Shown here: positions 1 to 7,478 of the stretch, piece after piece
Layout: each line of letters starts with the position of its first letter
How positions within the stretch are numbered: the first letter of the stretch is position 1
From: G963674685 sp964591275
GTDB taxonomy: Bacteria > Lernaellota > Lernaellaia > JACKCT01
DNA length: 18,452 bases
Assembly: GCA_964591275.1 (NCBI GenBank)
Contig: CAZQAE010000092.1
Location: forward strand, 1-18,452
Direction: 5' to 3'
Made by a program: the position numbers and the translations under genes
Notes under the pieces: generated by a model
What the model was told of the DNA's origin: nothing
Databases searched by the model: none
What the model saw: only the letters and a program-made list of their open reading frames with translations

Positions 1-293
1 ACCAGCGCCTGCCACGAAACTGGTATAAGATACATAGCGGTCATGTAGCCTAAAACTTCATCGATGACGATGCGACCGTCGTCGGATTTTCCATAATGCT
101 TTTCGGCGACGTTCGAGGCTTTCACGCCGATGGCCAGTACGAAAGCCGAGGCGATGAAAAGCCCATAAGCCGGCAGAAAGCTTCCGATGAGCCAGACAAT
201 GGGAATGCCCAGGAGCGTACCGAATGTTCCGCTGGCCACGGGCGCGAAGCCGAGACCCAGGCCAGTGGCGATGACGAGATAAAGTTTTTTCAT
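1..293 (-). CDS. pgpA: Phosphatidylglycerophosphatase A (partial, C-terminus beyond window)
   Basis: This is the N-terminal 97 residues of a PgpA-family membrane phosphatase, which removes the phosphate from phosphatidylglycerol phosphate to give phosphatidylglycerol in the inner membrane. Visible family marks are a glycine-rich start (GLGLGFAPVASGTFGTL, about residues 11-27), a hydrophobic helix (about 28-50), and the acidic block DDGRIVIDEVLGY (about 68-80) that in this family carries the metal/phosphate-binding acidic residues. The ATG lies four bases after the stop of the upstream GH31 gene, with AGGTGG as ribosome-binding site inside the end of that gene, so the two are probably co-transcribed and translationally coupled. 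The reading frame is open to the window edge. Family assignment rests on motif recognition and is fairly secure; the missing C-terminus was not seen. Confidence 0.87.
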   Translation of the reverse strand, partial: MKKLYLVIATGLGLGFAPVASGTFGTLLGIPIVWLIGSFLPAYGLFIASAFVLAIGVKASNVAEKHYGKSDDGRIVIDEVLGYMTAMYLIPVSWQAL

Positions 294-297
294 ATGG

Positions 298-2115
298 CTA
301 ATCCACCTGTACGACGAGACCTTCGCCTGCGCCGCCCGGTTTAATCCAAAGCTGGCCGGCGTTGGAATCGTGGAAATATCCCGTATCGGCTGAGGCCAGT
401 GTTTCCAGGCTTGCCGCCGCGACAAGGGCGCCGCCGGGCGTGATCACAACACTGGCCGGGGCCTGCGCCGCACGTACGTTAAAGGCGTAATCGCGATAGT
501 TGGCTGAAAGCGTTATGCGCAAATCATCGCCGTATTCGTAGAAAATTCGCGCGCCGCGTCCGCCTTCCTCAAAGACATTGAATTGCTGGAAGCCTTCAAC
601 GGGCCAGATATTCACCGTGACCGGTGGGTTCGTTTCGTGAGGATCAGCCGGGGCCAGCACGCCGCCGTCTTGCAGGTTCATGGGAATGATGGCGCCTTTA
701 CGGACGAAGATTGGGAAACGCGCCAGGGGTACATTCAGCGTGGCCGTCGAACCCGCCGCGTGCTCTGTTCCATCCCACCAGTCGATCCAGATCCCTTCAT
801 CGGGAAAGCGAACTTCCCGTGTGGTTCCCGCCTCCGTCATGGGCGCAACGAAGATATTGTCGCCAAGCATATATTCCCAGGTTCTTCGATAAACGGGACG
901 GAAAAGGGAAATCTTCTGAGCGTAGCTCTCGGCGCCCTGACTGTAAAGATAAGGGATGAGCGCCACGTGCAGGTCGGCGAAGTCCCGGTAGATTTCCAAT
1001 ACTTCTTCGTCGTACATCCAGGGCCGGTGCTCGCCGGAGCCGCCGTTTTCCATGATTGGGCAAAGCGCGCCGAGCTGCGCCCACCGGACGAATAGCTGCT
1101 TGTCGCGAGGTTCGTCGCCCTCGGGGTCACGGTATCCGGCGATATCCGAACCGAAATTCACGTATCCGCAGTTGCCGGACATATGCAAGTTGAGAAGCGC
1201 CGCCCTCAGTCCCTCGAAAGTCGGGTCCTGGTCGCCCACCCAGCCGGCGAAGTTCACGTCCACATCGGCAAAACCCGGTGCCCAGGGAAGACCGTAGGAG
1301 TCAACGGGCCGCGCTGAGATCATGCGGTCCGGCCCCAGCTTTTCTCGTGTGTACTCGAAGAAATCGCGATAGTAACGGCGCTGATATTCCTGCCAGGTTT
1401 TCTTGCCGTTCGCGGTGTCCACCCAAATCCACTGAATCAGGCTGAATTCGCTGCCGTCGGTCTTCCAGCCGTCGATGCCCATGTCGAGCACGAGGTCCAT
1501 TTGCTCATGCCACCACTGCAAGGCGTCCGGGTTCCAATAGTCGATGAAAGCGCCGTCGCCCTTCCACCAATGCAGTAAACGTCCGTCGCTGACGTAGTAT
1601 CCGGCGTTCAGGCCCTCTTGAAAATTGGGCGAATCTTCGTTGACGTTGGCGGTGATCCACATAATGACGCGCACATTGTTGTCGTGCATCTCATCAATCA
1701 TGCCCTGCGCATCGGGATACATGCCTTCGTCGAAGAGGAAGGTGTTGTAGCCGGTCTCCCAGGGGCTGTCGATTATTATTGCCGCTGTCGGTATGTCGTG
1801 ATCGATGTAATCGTGGATCAGCGCCAGGGCCGACTCCTGCGTGGATTCGTCTTCCCAAACCCAGGGCAGAAGAACCCACCGGGCCCAGGGCGGCGGCTCG
1901 TTGTTGACCGGTGGAACCACCCACTGCCCGGCGTCATCATCCGCGTCGTCATCCATGTCGTCATTGACCGTGTCATCATCCGCGTCATCGTCGACTGCGT
2001 CGTCGTTAGACAGGCAGTCGTCGCAGTCGTTGTCATCGTCATCGCCGCACGCTGCCAGCAGTCCGGCGCCAAGTACAAATACAGTTAGAAAAATCATCCA
2101 CAGGTGTTTATTCAT
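298..2115 (-). CDS. GH31-family glycoside hydrolase, lipoprotein with Asp-rich tether
   Basis: A 605-residue secreted glycosidase of family GH31 (alpha-glucosidase/alpha-xylosidase type, retaining). Residues 1-23 form a lipoprotein signal ending in LLAAC (Cys23). Residues 24-61 are a tether of Asp repeats with two extra Cys pairs (CDDC). The catalytic barrel starts at about residue 76. The likely nucleophile is Asp220 in WKTDGSE and the likely acid/base is Asp295 in GWVGDQD; GSDIAGY (322-328) is a typical GH31 strand. A beta-sandwich C-terminal region follows to residue 605. The usual N-terminal beta-sandwich domain of GH31 is absent. ATG at 2115 is preferred over an in-frame TTG at 2127 because GGAG lies six bases before it and the signal peptide then begins MNKH. 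pgpA follows after four bases. Substrate (glucose, xylose or other alpha-linked sugar) cannot be read from the sequence. Confidence 0.9.
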   Translation of the reverse strand: MNKHLWMIFLTVFVLGAGLLAACGDDDDNDCDDCLSNDDAVDDDADDDTVNDDMDDDADDDAGQWVVPPVNNEPPPWARWVLLPWVWEDESTQESALALIHDYIDHDIPTAAIIIDSPWETGYNTFLFDEGMYPDAQGMIDEMHDNNVRVIMWITANVNEDSPNFQEGLNAGYYVSDGRLLHWWKGDGAFIDYWNPDALQWWHEQMDLVLDMGIDGWKTDGSEFSLIQWIWVDTANGKKTWQEYQRRYYRDFFEYTREKLGPDRMISARPVDSYGLPWAPGFADVDVNFAGWVGDQDPTFEGLRAALLNLHMSGNCGYVNFGSDIAGYRDPEGDEPRDKQLFVRWAQLGALCPIMENGGSGEHRPWMYDEEVLEIYRDFADLHVALIPYLYSQGAESYAQKISLFRPVYRRTWEYMLGDNIFVAPMTEAGTTREVRFPDEGIWIDWWDGTEHAAGSTATLNVPLARFPIFVRKGAIIPMNLQDGGVLAPADPHETNPPVTVNIWPVEGFQQFNVFEEGGRGARIFYEYGDDLRITLSANYRDYAFNVRAAQAPASVVITPGGALVAAASLETLASADTGYFHDSNAGQLWIKPGGAGEGLVVQVD

Positions 2116-2146
2116 CGAATTCTCCAAGCGAAAAATTGGTTTTGCT

Positions 2147-2175
2147 TTTGCGTTTTTGAAGCAAAAACTCGCAAA
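2147..2175. repeat. Hairpin in the GH31 5' untranslated region
   Basis: GTTTTTG (2152-2158), loop AAG, and CAAAAAC (2162-2168) form a perfect 7-bp stem. TTTGC (2147-2151) and GCAAA (2171-2175) extend it by five pairs across a two-base bulge. It lies between the predicted GH31 promoter and the ribosome-binding site, so it would be at the 5' end of the GH31 transcript. A role in mRNA stability or control is possible but only inferred. Confidence 0.5.
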
Positions 2176-2184
2176 CGGGTCCGA

Positions 2185-2213
2185 AGTTTACACGATGACT
2201 TTCTTTACGTCAA
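2185..2213 (-). promoter_or_regulatory. Sigma-70-like promoter for GH31-pgpA
   Basis: On the minus strand TTGACG (2208-2213) and TAAACT (2185-2190) are separated by exactly 17 bases. The predicted transcript starts near 2178, about 60 bases before the GH31 ATG. Five of six -35 bases and four of six -10 bases match consensus. Confidence 0.55.
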
Positions 2214-2222
2214 TTGTCGTTT

Positions 2223-2253
2223 TTGATCTTTTCCCGCTCGCTGCTTGTAGAAT
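2223..2253 (+). promoter_or_regulatory. Weak candidate promoter for the 2332-6207 gene pair
   Basis: TTGATC (2223-2228) and TAGAAT (2248-2253) are spaced by 19 bases, which is longer than ideal. This is the best plus-strand candidate I see in the divergent intergenic region, and the start would fall at the inverted repeat near 2260. Confidence 0.25.
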
Positions 2254-2314
2254 TCGCGTTGGCTTCGCCAACCGAAGCTCGCGGGATTTGAAGTGGCGAA
2301 GCGCAAGAGAATTC
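2250..2314. repeat. 21-base imperfect inverted repeat with competing hairpins
   Basis: Arms 2250-2270 and 2294-2314 pair at about 17 of 21 positions, including a perfect nine-base core (GCTTCGCCA / TGGCGAAGC) and GAATTC at both outer ends. The left arm can instead fold on itself as GTTGGC-TTC-GCCAAC (2258-2272), or pair GCTTCG (2262-2267) with CGAAGC (2273-2278). It ends 17 bases before the ATG of the membrane-protein gene. Confidence 0.55.
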
Positions 2315-2331
2315 GCTAATATCCGAGGCGC

Positions 2332-3939
2332 ATGAAGGCTCTATTGTCAAAATTCTATTCAGTCCTGGAAAATCGCCTGAGCCCCGATGACTCGGGCAAA
2401 CAGCTGATTCTATTATTTGCGCTGATATTGATTGCCCTGCGCCTTCTCTATATTGCCGGTTCAATCAACGATTTGCATACCATTCATATCGGTCACGAAT
2501 TTCAAACCCGGCTGGCGCGAGATGCGATGCAGGATGAAAACTGCGCTCAGGATATCCTCGGTTGCCTGTGGAAAAATAACGAGCGCTACCTGCCGGTCAA
2601 ATTTCAATTTCACGGCTTCGTTCTACTGAACAATATTTTGACGTGGCTGCTTTCGTCGCTATTCGGCTTCAAGTATTTTCTCGTGCAGCTCACGGCGCTT
2701 ATCTATTTGCTCATCGCTTACCTGGCATGGGCGCTTCTCATTGACCGGCGCTTCGGCAAAACGGCGATGATCATTTTTTCGCTGCTCTTTGTTTTTTCAC
2801 CGCACGCCTTCACTTGTTCAAGCCTCAACCTTCTGGGTAGCCACAACGGCGGCTCCGCGTTGATCGCCCTGATGTATCTGGCTTGTTTCTACGATAAAAA
2901 ACCGCTGGGAAAACATCTAATGTTAGCCTGTTTCGGCAGCTTCTTTTTCCTTTACAAAGGAGTCTTTATAGCATTCGCCGCGCTGGCGATTCCCTGTTTT
3001 TGGCAACTGCCCAAACTAAGGAGCAAAGCCCTGGGAGTACTTCTGCTGATCGCCGGATTCGTTCCCATGCTTTTGTATCACCGGCGCTTTGGATTTTTCG
3101 GCCACTACCTGGAAGACGGCCGATTTCATGTCGGCGAGCAAAGAGCGTCGTGGTTCAACCTGTTCGATTCCGTCAAATTCGATTTTTCCGTTGTTCATTT
3201 CCCGTCGGCGGATTTCCATATTTTCCCATTCTCGTTTTTTCCCTGTCTGGCCGCCGCATGCTTTTTTGTTCTTCTCATTTTCGCTTTGCGGCACGTGAGA
3301 CGTAATCTGGCTTTGACCGCGATTCTCGCCTATCCCCTTGTGCTCTGGCTGGTGCTTTTCGGCACCTCCATCTTTGCCAGAGATCGCTATTACATTCCCA
3401 TGTATCCCTTCATGCTCGCCCTCGTGGCGCTGGCTCTGGCTTTGCTACCCAGACGCGTCATGATCGGCGCCGTCATTGCGCTCATGCTTTTTTTAGTCCC
3501 GGACAACCTGTCCTTAATCAAACCCGGGCAGATGGGGCTTTATCGGCATTATAGGGGACTGGATTATTATGATAGGAATTTGAATTACGTGTCCGCCGCG
3601 CATGTGCCGATGATCAACTGGTGGATCGACAATTGCCCTGATAATTTTGGATTTTTCCCGCCTTTCAATACATCTTTCAAAAGCCATTTTGGGCGGATTC
3701 CCGATGAAAAGTCCCTTGGCGAAAGCTTGGAAAAAACGCGGGAATATCTTGGCGAGCCGGGACTAAGGGATTCTGACGCCATGGCCGTGGGAATGGCCCT
3801 GTCGGTGCGCCTGGATAAAAATAATGAGCAATTTGTAAAATACTTAAACGAACTAAACGTGGGTGAGAGGATGGCCGATCTTATCGGGCAGGGCTTTGCG
3901 GCCCGGGCATTATCGGAAGATTTTATGCGGTGCCCTTAA
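2332..3939 (+). CDS. Polytopic membrane protein, GT-C glycosyltransferase-like
   Basis: A 535-residue protein with a short cytoplasmic start, a first membrane helix at about 23-45, then a roughly 50-residue loop (INDLHTIHIGHEF, Glu56), and about eight to ten further hydrophobic helices between residues 95 and 400. The stretch RDRYYIPMYPF in the last helical region resembles the late helices of GT-C-fold glycosyltransferases (PMT/ArnT/GT39 type), which use lipid-linked sugars. The first-loop acidic residue is also in keeping with that fold. A soluble tail of about 130 residues (400-535) has no motif I recognise. The ATG has only a weak GAGG close upstream. It is followed 21 bases later by the GH92 gene, so the two likely form an operon. 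The GT-C assignment is an inference from topology; it could be another type of integral membrane protein. Confidence 0.72.
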   Translation: MKALLSKFYSVLENRLSPDDSGKQLILLFALILIALRLLYIAGSINDLHTIHIGHEFQTRLARDAMQDENCAQDILGCLWKNNERYLPVKFQFHGFVLLNNILTWLLSSLFGFKYFLVQLTALIYLLIAYLAWALLIDRRFGKTAMIIFSLLFVFSPHAFTCSSLNLLGSHNGGSALIALMYLACFYDKKPLGKHLMLACFGSFFFLYKGVFIAFAALAIPCFWQLPKLRSKALGVLLLIAGFVPMLLYHRRFGFFGHYLEDGRFHVGEQRASWFNLFDSVKFDFSVVHFPSADFHIFPFSFFPCLAAACFFVLLIFALRHVRRNLALTAILAYPLVLWLVLFGTSIFARDRYYIPMYPFMLALVALALALLPRRVMIGAVIALMLFLVPDNLSLIKPGQMGLYRHYRGLDYYDRNLNYVSAAHVPMINWWIDNCPDNFGFFPPFNTSFKSHFGRIPDEKSLGESLEKTREYLGEPGLRDSDAMAVGMALSVRLDKNNEQFVKYLNELNVGERMADLIGQGFAARALSEDFMRCP

Positions 3940-3960
3940 AATTCAAGGAATAGACGGATT

Positions 3961-6207
3961 ATGAAAAACATTTGTTTGATGGCGATACTTGCATTGACCC
4001 TTTGCGTCGGCTTGGTTTTTGGTTCTTGCGACCGCGGCGATGATGACGATGATTCCGGCGATTCACCCTTTGTCGATGATGACATGGATGACGACAGCCA
4101 CGATGATGACACTGATGATGTGGATGACGACGCCGATGACGATAGCGCCGATGATGACGACATCTTTGACCCGACTGATCATGTCGATCCTTTTATCGGC
4201 ACTGCCATCGATCACGGCCAGCTTTCTCCGGCCGCGTCGGTTCCTTTCGGCATGGTGAGGCTCGGACCCGACACCTTGATCCGCTCTCATTCAGGCTATG
4301 AATTTGCCGTGGCCAACACCACCGGTTTTTCGCATACGCGCATCGACGGCGTCGGCAGCAAGGGCGCGGGCGGCAACCTGAAGATTCTGCCGGGCCTCGG
4401 CGAGCGAACCGGATTCGCCCTTTGGATGGGCAAAAAAACGGAACTCGCGCAGCCGGGTTATTACGCTGTCGAGCTGGGTGCGGATCGCAAAATTCTGGCG
4501 GAAATGACCGCAACGGAACATGTCGGTCTGCACAGATATGAGTTTCGGACAGACGCAACGCCCCACTTGTTTATCAACTTCAACGATCCCTTCACCGATT
4601 GGATTGGCTCCGAGTGGGAAGCCAATGACGCAAGTGACGAGATTAGTGGCTGGGTTGCGGCGGAAAATGTTTGCGGACACGGGCGCTATCAATTCTATTT
4701 CAGCATCCAGTTCAGTCGGCCCTTCACTGACTTGCGGGAAATTAGCAGCCCGCGAGGCGGGACCAACGCGCGCCTCGATTTCAGCACGCGCAGGGGCGAG
4801 GCGCTGCTGGTCAAAGTCGGCCTGTCCAGCGTCAGCGAAGACGAGGCGCGGACCGACCGCGACATCGAGGTGCCGGATTGGGATTTTGACCGCGTGCGGG
4901 AAGAGGCTCGTCAGACTTGGCGTAAGCATCTTGGCGTCGTGGATGTGGAGGGCGCGGCCGGGGAAGAGGACTTGGTGACTCTTTTCTACACCATGCTCTA
5001 CCGGGCCTCGCACACGCCGGTGAACATCACTACGCATTCCGGAAAGTATCGCGGCACGGATGGCGAAGTGCACGAGGCGATAAACTACCGTCGCCACCAC
5101 TGTTGGTCGCTGTGGGATACGTACCGCAACAAATTTGCGCTGCACAATCTGCTCTACGCAGAGCGCAGCGGCGAGATAATGCAATCCCTCGTAGATTTTT
5201 ACATCGAGGGCAAGGTGGACTGGTCCACCGATTTTGAGCCCTATCCCAACGTGCGCACCGAGCATGCACCCGCCTTGCTGCTGGACGCGCACCGCAAAGG
5301 AATCGGTGGTTTCGATTTCGCGCCCGCTTTTGATGCTATCTTGGCTGAAACCCATCCGGGCGGCTCGCCTGACCGCGAGTTGGAGGGGTCCTTTGATCGT
5401 TGGGCCATCGCGCACCTTGCGCAGATTCTCGGCGAGGAGGATGTTTATGACGAATACATCGCGCTCTCGGCGCTATACCGTGAAACCTGGGTGGAGCATT
5501 TTTGGGACATGGGACCCGATGCGGATCTCATCGGCGCGCAGGGAATGTACGAAGGCACACTCTGGCAGTATCGTTGGGCGGTGGTGCACGACCTGCCCGG
5601 CATCATCGACCTGGACGGAGGCCCGGAAGTATTTCAGGGCAAGCTCACGCAGTTTTTTGATGAGGAACTCTACACAGCCGGCAACGAGACGGACCTGCAA
5701 GCGCCCTTTTTGTTCAACTACGCCGGCGCCCCCTGGCGCACGCAGGATATCGTTCGCACGTTACTGAGCGAACCAATTAATCAGTGGTATGGCACGCACG
5801 AAAAGTGGCCCATTCCCGCGCACCGGCCTGTTTATCTCGCAAAGCCCGTCGGTTTCATTATGAATATGGACGATGACGCGGGAACCATGTCCTCCTGGTT
5901 CGTCCTGGCCGCGCTGGGCCTATATCCGGTAACCGTTGGGCAACCGGTCTACGCGTTGACCGCGCCGCTGTTTGCGCGCGCGGTGCTGCGTCTTGCGGGC
6001 GGCGACTTCACAATTCTCGCCGCCGATGTCTCATCGGAAAACCGCTTTATTCAATCGGCAACGCTAAACGACGAGGATTTGCCCCGCGCCTGGTTGTGGC
6101 ATGACGAAGTGGCATCAGGCGGCGAACTGGTTTTTGAAATGGGACCACAGCCAAATGAGCAATGGGGCGCAGCAGCGGATCAGGCGCCGCCGGGAGCCTT
6201 TGAGTGA
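3961..6207 (+). CDS. GH92-family alpha-mannosidase, lipoprotein with Asp-rich tether
   Basis: A 748-residue secreted enzyme of family GH92, calcium-dependent inverting exo-alpha-mannosidases. Residues 1-23 are a signal ending FGSC (Cys23, Phe at -3 is slightly atypical for a lipobox). Residues 27-70 are an Asp-rich tether. The GH92 N-terminal beta-sandwich starts at 73 with DHVDPFIGT and continues PFGMVRLGPD, GFSHTRIDG. The helical barrel contains WDTYRNKFALHNLL, GNETD (Glu576, aligned by motif to the general acid) and MDDDAGTMSSWFVLAALGLYP (residues 636-656), with Asp637-639 covering the usual catalytic base/calcium-site acids. AAGGAA lies about ten bases before the ATG. It follows the membrane protein gene by 21 bases and is divergent from the GH31 gene, which has the same kind of tether. 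The exact mannoside linkage is unknown. Confidence 0.93.
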   Translation: MKNICLMAILALTLCVGLVFGSCDRGDDDDDSGDSPFVDDDMDDDSHDDDTDDVDDDADDDSADDDDIFDPTDHVDPFIGTAIDHGQLSPAASVPFGMVRLGPDTLIRSHSGYEFAVANTTGFSHTRIDGVGSKGAGGNLKILPGLGERTGFALWMGKKTELAQPGYYAVELGADRKILAEMTATEHVGLHRYEFRTDATPHLFINFNDPFTDWIGSEWEANDASDEISGWVAAENVCGHGRYQFYFSIQFSRPFTDLREISSPRGGTNARLDFSTRRGEALLVKVGLSSVSEDEARTDRDIEVPDWDFDRVREEARQTWRKHLGVVDVEGAAGEEDLVTLFYTMLYRASHTPVNITTHSGKYRGTDGEVHEAINYRRHHCWSLWDTYRNKFALHNLLYAERSGEIMQSLVDFYIEGKVDWSTDFEPYPNVRTEHAPALLLDAHRKGIGGFDFAPAFDAILAETHPGGSPDRELEGSFDRWAIAHLAQILGEEDVYDEYIALSALYRETWVEHFWDMGPDADLIGAQGMYEGTLWQYRWAVVHDLPGIIDLDGGPEVFQGKLTQFFDEELYTAGNETDLQAPFLFNYAGAPWRTQDIVRTLLSEPINQWYGTHEKWPIPAHRPVYLAKPVGFIMNMDDDAGTMSSWFVLAALGLYPVTVGQPVYALTAPLFARAVLRLAGGDFTILAADVSSENRFIQSATLNDEDLPRAWLWHDEVASGGELVFEMGPQPNEQWGAAADQAPPGAFE

Positions 6208-6400
6208 TGGCCCTCAACATAAAGTCAGTGGAAGCAAAGTGTAAAATGGACACAAAGGTTCAGAAAAGCAGGTAACTAACAGTTTGCCTGGGCAACGCTC
6301 ACGTTTTACCAGCATTATTTGGTTTCTATTGGGAAGAGGTTTTACACGATATCAGAATCTCTTTATTGGTCCTATGCGAATTTGGCTATGGACCAGTTTC

Positions 6401-6412
6401 CTCAGCGCTGAG
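6401..6412. repeat. Perfect 12-base palindrome upstream of the small-protein gene
   Basis: CTCAGCGCTGAG reads identically on both strands and lies 37 bases before the ATG at 6450. It might be an operator or part of a leader. Just upstream TGGTCC and GGACCA (about 6366-6394) form another inverted repeat. The rest of 6208-6449 shows no gene, and no convincing terminator after the GH92 gene. Confidence 0.4.
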
Positions 6413-6449
6413 TGAACCCATATCAACGGTTGAAGAGGAGAAGCACGCA

Positions 6450-6743
6450 ATGTCCGGTATAATTGAAAAATTCAACGAAATCTTTCAGGATTCCGACAAA
6501 GCCATACTTGAGCAGATGAAAAAAAGCGCTGAAACATTAAAAGATCCCAGTGAATTGGCACACGCGCATAGAATGATGACGGCTATGCTAAACGTGAAAA
6601 AGCTGGACTTTCTGGGGTCGGAATTGGATGACAAAATAAAATTTGCGGATGAGGATGCGCACGAAGCTTTTGTCCTTTACGCCAATACAGGTCGTGAAAC
6701 TATCGAAAAATTACTCGAAAGCCTGATGCCGATGGATGAATAG
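6450..6743 (+). CDS. Small helical protein of unknown function
   Basis: A 97-residue protein that I do not recognise. It is charged, without signal peptide or membrane segment, and appears almost wholly alpha-helical: an N-terminal amphipathic segment (MSGIIEKFNEIFQD), a central helix (about 15-60) and a C-terminal helix (about 66-95). It has no cysteine and no clear catalytic motif. ATG at 6450 is chosen rather than an in-frame ATG at 6366 because GAGGAG lies nine bases upstream of it and the sequence between the two ATGs is not protein-like. It stands alone: the GH92 gene ends 242 bases before, and the next genes are on the opposite strand. Codon use and the clear ribosome-binding site support a real gene. 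Confidence 0.7.
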   Translation: MSGIIEKFNEIFQDSDKAILEQMKKSAETLKDPSELAHAHRMMTAMLNVKKLDFLGSELDDKIKFADEDAHEAFVLYANTGRETIEKLLESLMPMDE

Positions 6744-6815
6744 CGAATTGTTTTAAGGGAGTCGGGAAAATCGAGATTCGACACAGCTTTTCCATTAGCA
6801 CGAGTCTACGATAAA

Positions 6816-7181
6816 TCATCCGATAAGATCATGGATATTACACGCAAGAGCGGCGGCGACCTTTCGCAAGGTTTCCAAAGTCAGGTTTGAGTTCTCGCGT
6901 TCCCAGCGACTGACCGTGGATGGCTGGACACTCAATCGGGCGGCAAGGTGGCGTTGCGAAACACCTTTGGATGCCCGGACTTTGGATATCCTGTTGCAGA
7001 TGAGTTCTTTTGTTGCTTTCCCCCAATCTATTTCTTTGTCCTGATCGTCGGCGAGTATCTTTCTCGCTTCCACGACTTCTATCGAATCGAGTAGTCTATC
7101 GAATTCTTCTTCTTCCAAAATGACAATCCGTTTGCCCAAGCCTATATCCACGTACTTGGGCGCAATATTGATTTCAGCCAT
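6816..7181 (-). CDS. XRE-type HTH antitoxin of a RelE-type module
   Basis: A 121-residue cytoplasmic protein. Residues 1-60 form an acidic N-terminal part (RIVILEEEEFDRLLDS) resembling the toxin-binding/dimerising part of antitoxins, and residues 64-118 are a lambda-repressor-like helix-turn-helix (SQRHLAARLSVQPSTVSRWE, recognition helix at about 85-95). It should neutralise the toxin encoded just upstream and repress the shared promoter. ATG at 7181 has an excellent AAAGGAGGT seven bases upstream and follows the toxin stop (7184-7186) after two bases, indicating translational coupling. A longer in-frame start at 7304 would overlap the toxin gene and lies in antisense-like sequence, so it is rejected. 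The HTH placed at the C-terminal half, in the second gene, matches known RelE/Xre pairs. Confidence 0.88.
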   Translation of the reverse strand: MAEINIAPKYVDIGLGKRIVILEEEEFDRLLDSIEVVEARKILADDQDKEIDWGKATKELICNRISKVRASKGVSQRHLAARLSVQPSTVSRWERENSNLTLETLRKVAAALACNIHDLIG

Positions 7182-7183
7182 TT

Positions 7184-7456
7184 TCAACCTCCTTTTTTCC
7201 GGCGATAAATATCCCGACGATGTCCCACACGAACGATAAGGATGACCATTTCGTCGTCGCGAATCTGATAAATAATTCGCCAATCGCCGACGCGAATCCT
7301 CCACAAATCATCGTAACCGCTCATTTTTACGCTTTCCGTCGGGTGCGGCTGGTTTGCTAACTCCGAGATGGCTACCCAAATTCTTGATTTTATAGGTTTA
7401 TCCAGTTTTTTGAGTACCTTTTGGGCGGATTCCTTGATTTTGATCTTGTATGCCAT
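7184..7456 (-). CDS. RelE/ParE-superfamily toxin
   Basis: A 90-residue basic protein of the RelE/ParE fold; RelE members cut mRNA at the ribosome, ParE members poison gyrase. The start MAYKIKIKESAQKVLKKLD is the typical N-terminal strand plus helix. The core LWRIRVGDWRIIYQI (51-65) and VRVGHRRDIYRR (75-86) carry the conserved Arg53, Arg55, Arg60, Arg80 and Tyr84 typical of RelE-type nucleases, so mRNA cleavage is the more likely activity. The family usually has about 85-100 residues, so it is full length. GAGGAA lies nine bases before the ATG. The antitoxin follows two bases downstream, giving a toxin-first order. Confidence 0.9.
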   Translation of the reverse strand: MAYKIKIKESAQKVLKKLDKPIKSRIWVAISELANQPHPTESVKMSGYDDLWRIRVGDWRIIYQIRDDEMVILIVRVGHRRDIYRRKKGG

Positions 7457-7478
7457 GAATCCGTTTTCCTCACAAGAG

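Noticed and set aside
1933..2043. Asp/Asn repeat DNA as a CRISPR or tandem-repeat array
   Set aside because: It is in frame within a lipoprotein gene, with irregular triplet spacing and no spacer/repeat structure.
1618..2335. Plus-strand frames rich in Val/Ile and Ser opposite the GH31 Asp tether
   Set aside because: Their composition is simply the complement of the GAT/GAC repeat (ATC, GTC and TCA/TCG codons).
4291..5415. 374-codon open frame on the minus strand inside the GH92 gene
   Set aside because: It lies wholly antisense to a well-supported GH92 enzyme, has no ribosome-binding site and no domain; it is a by-product of GC-rich codon use.
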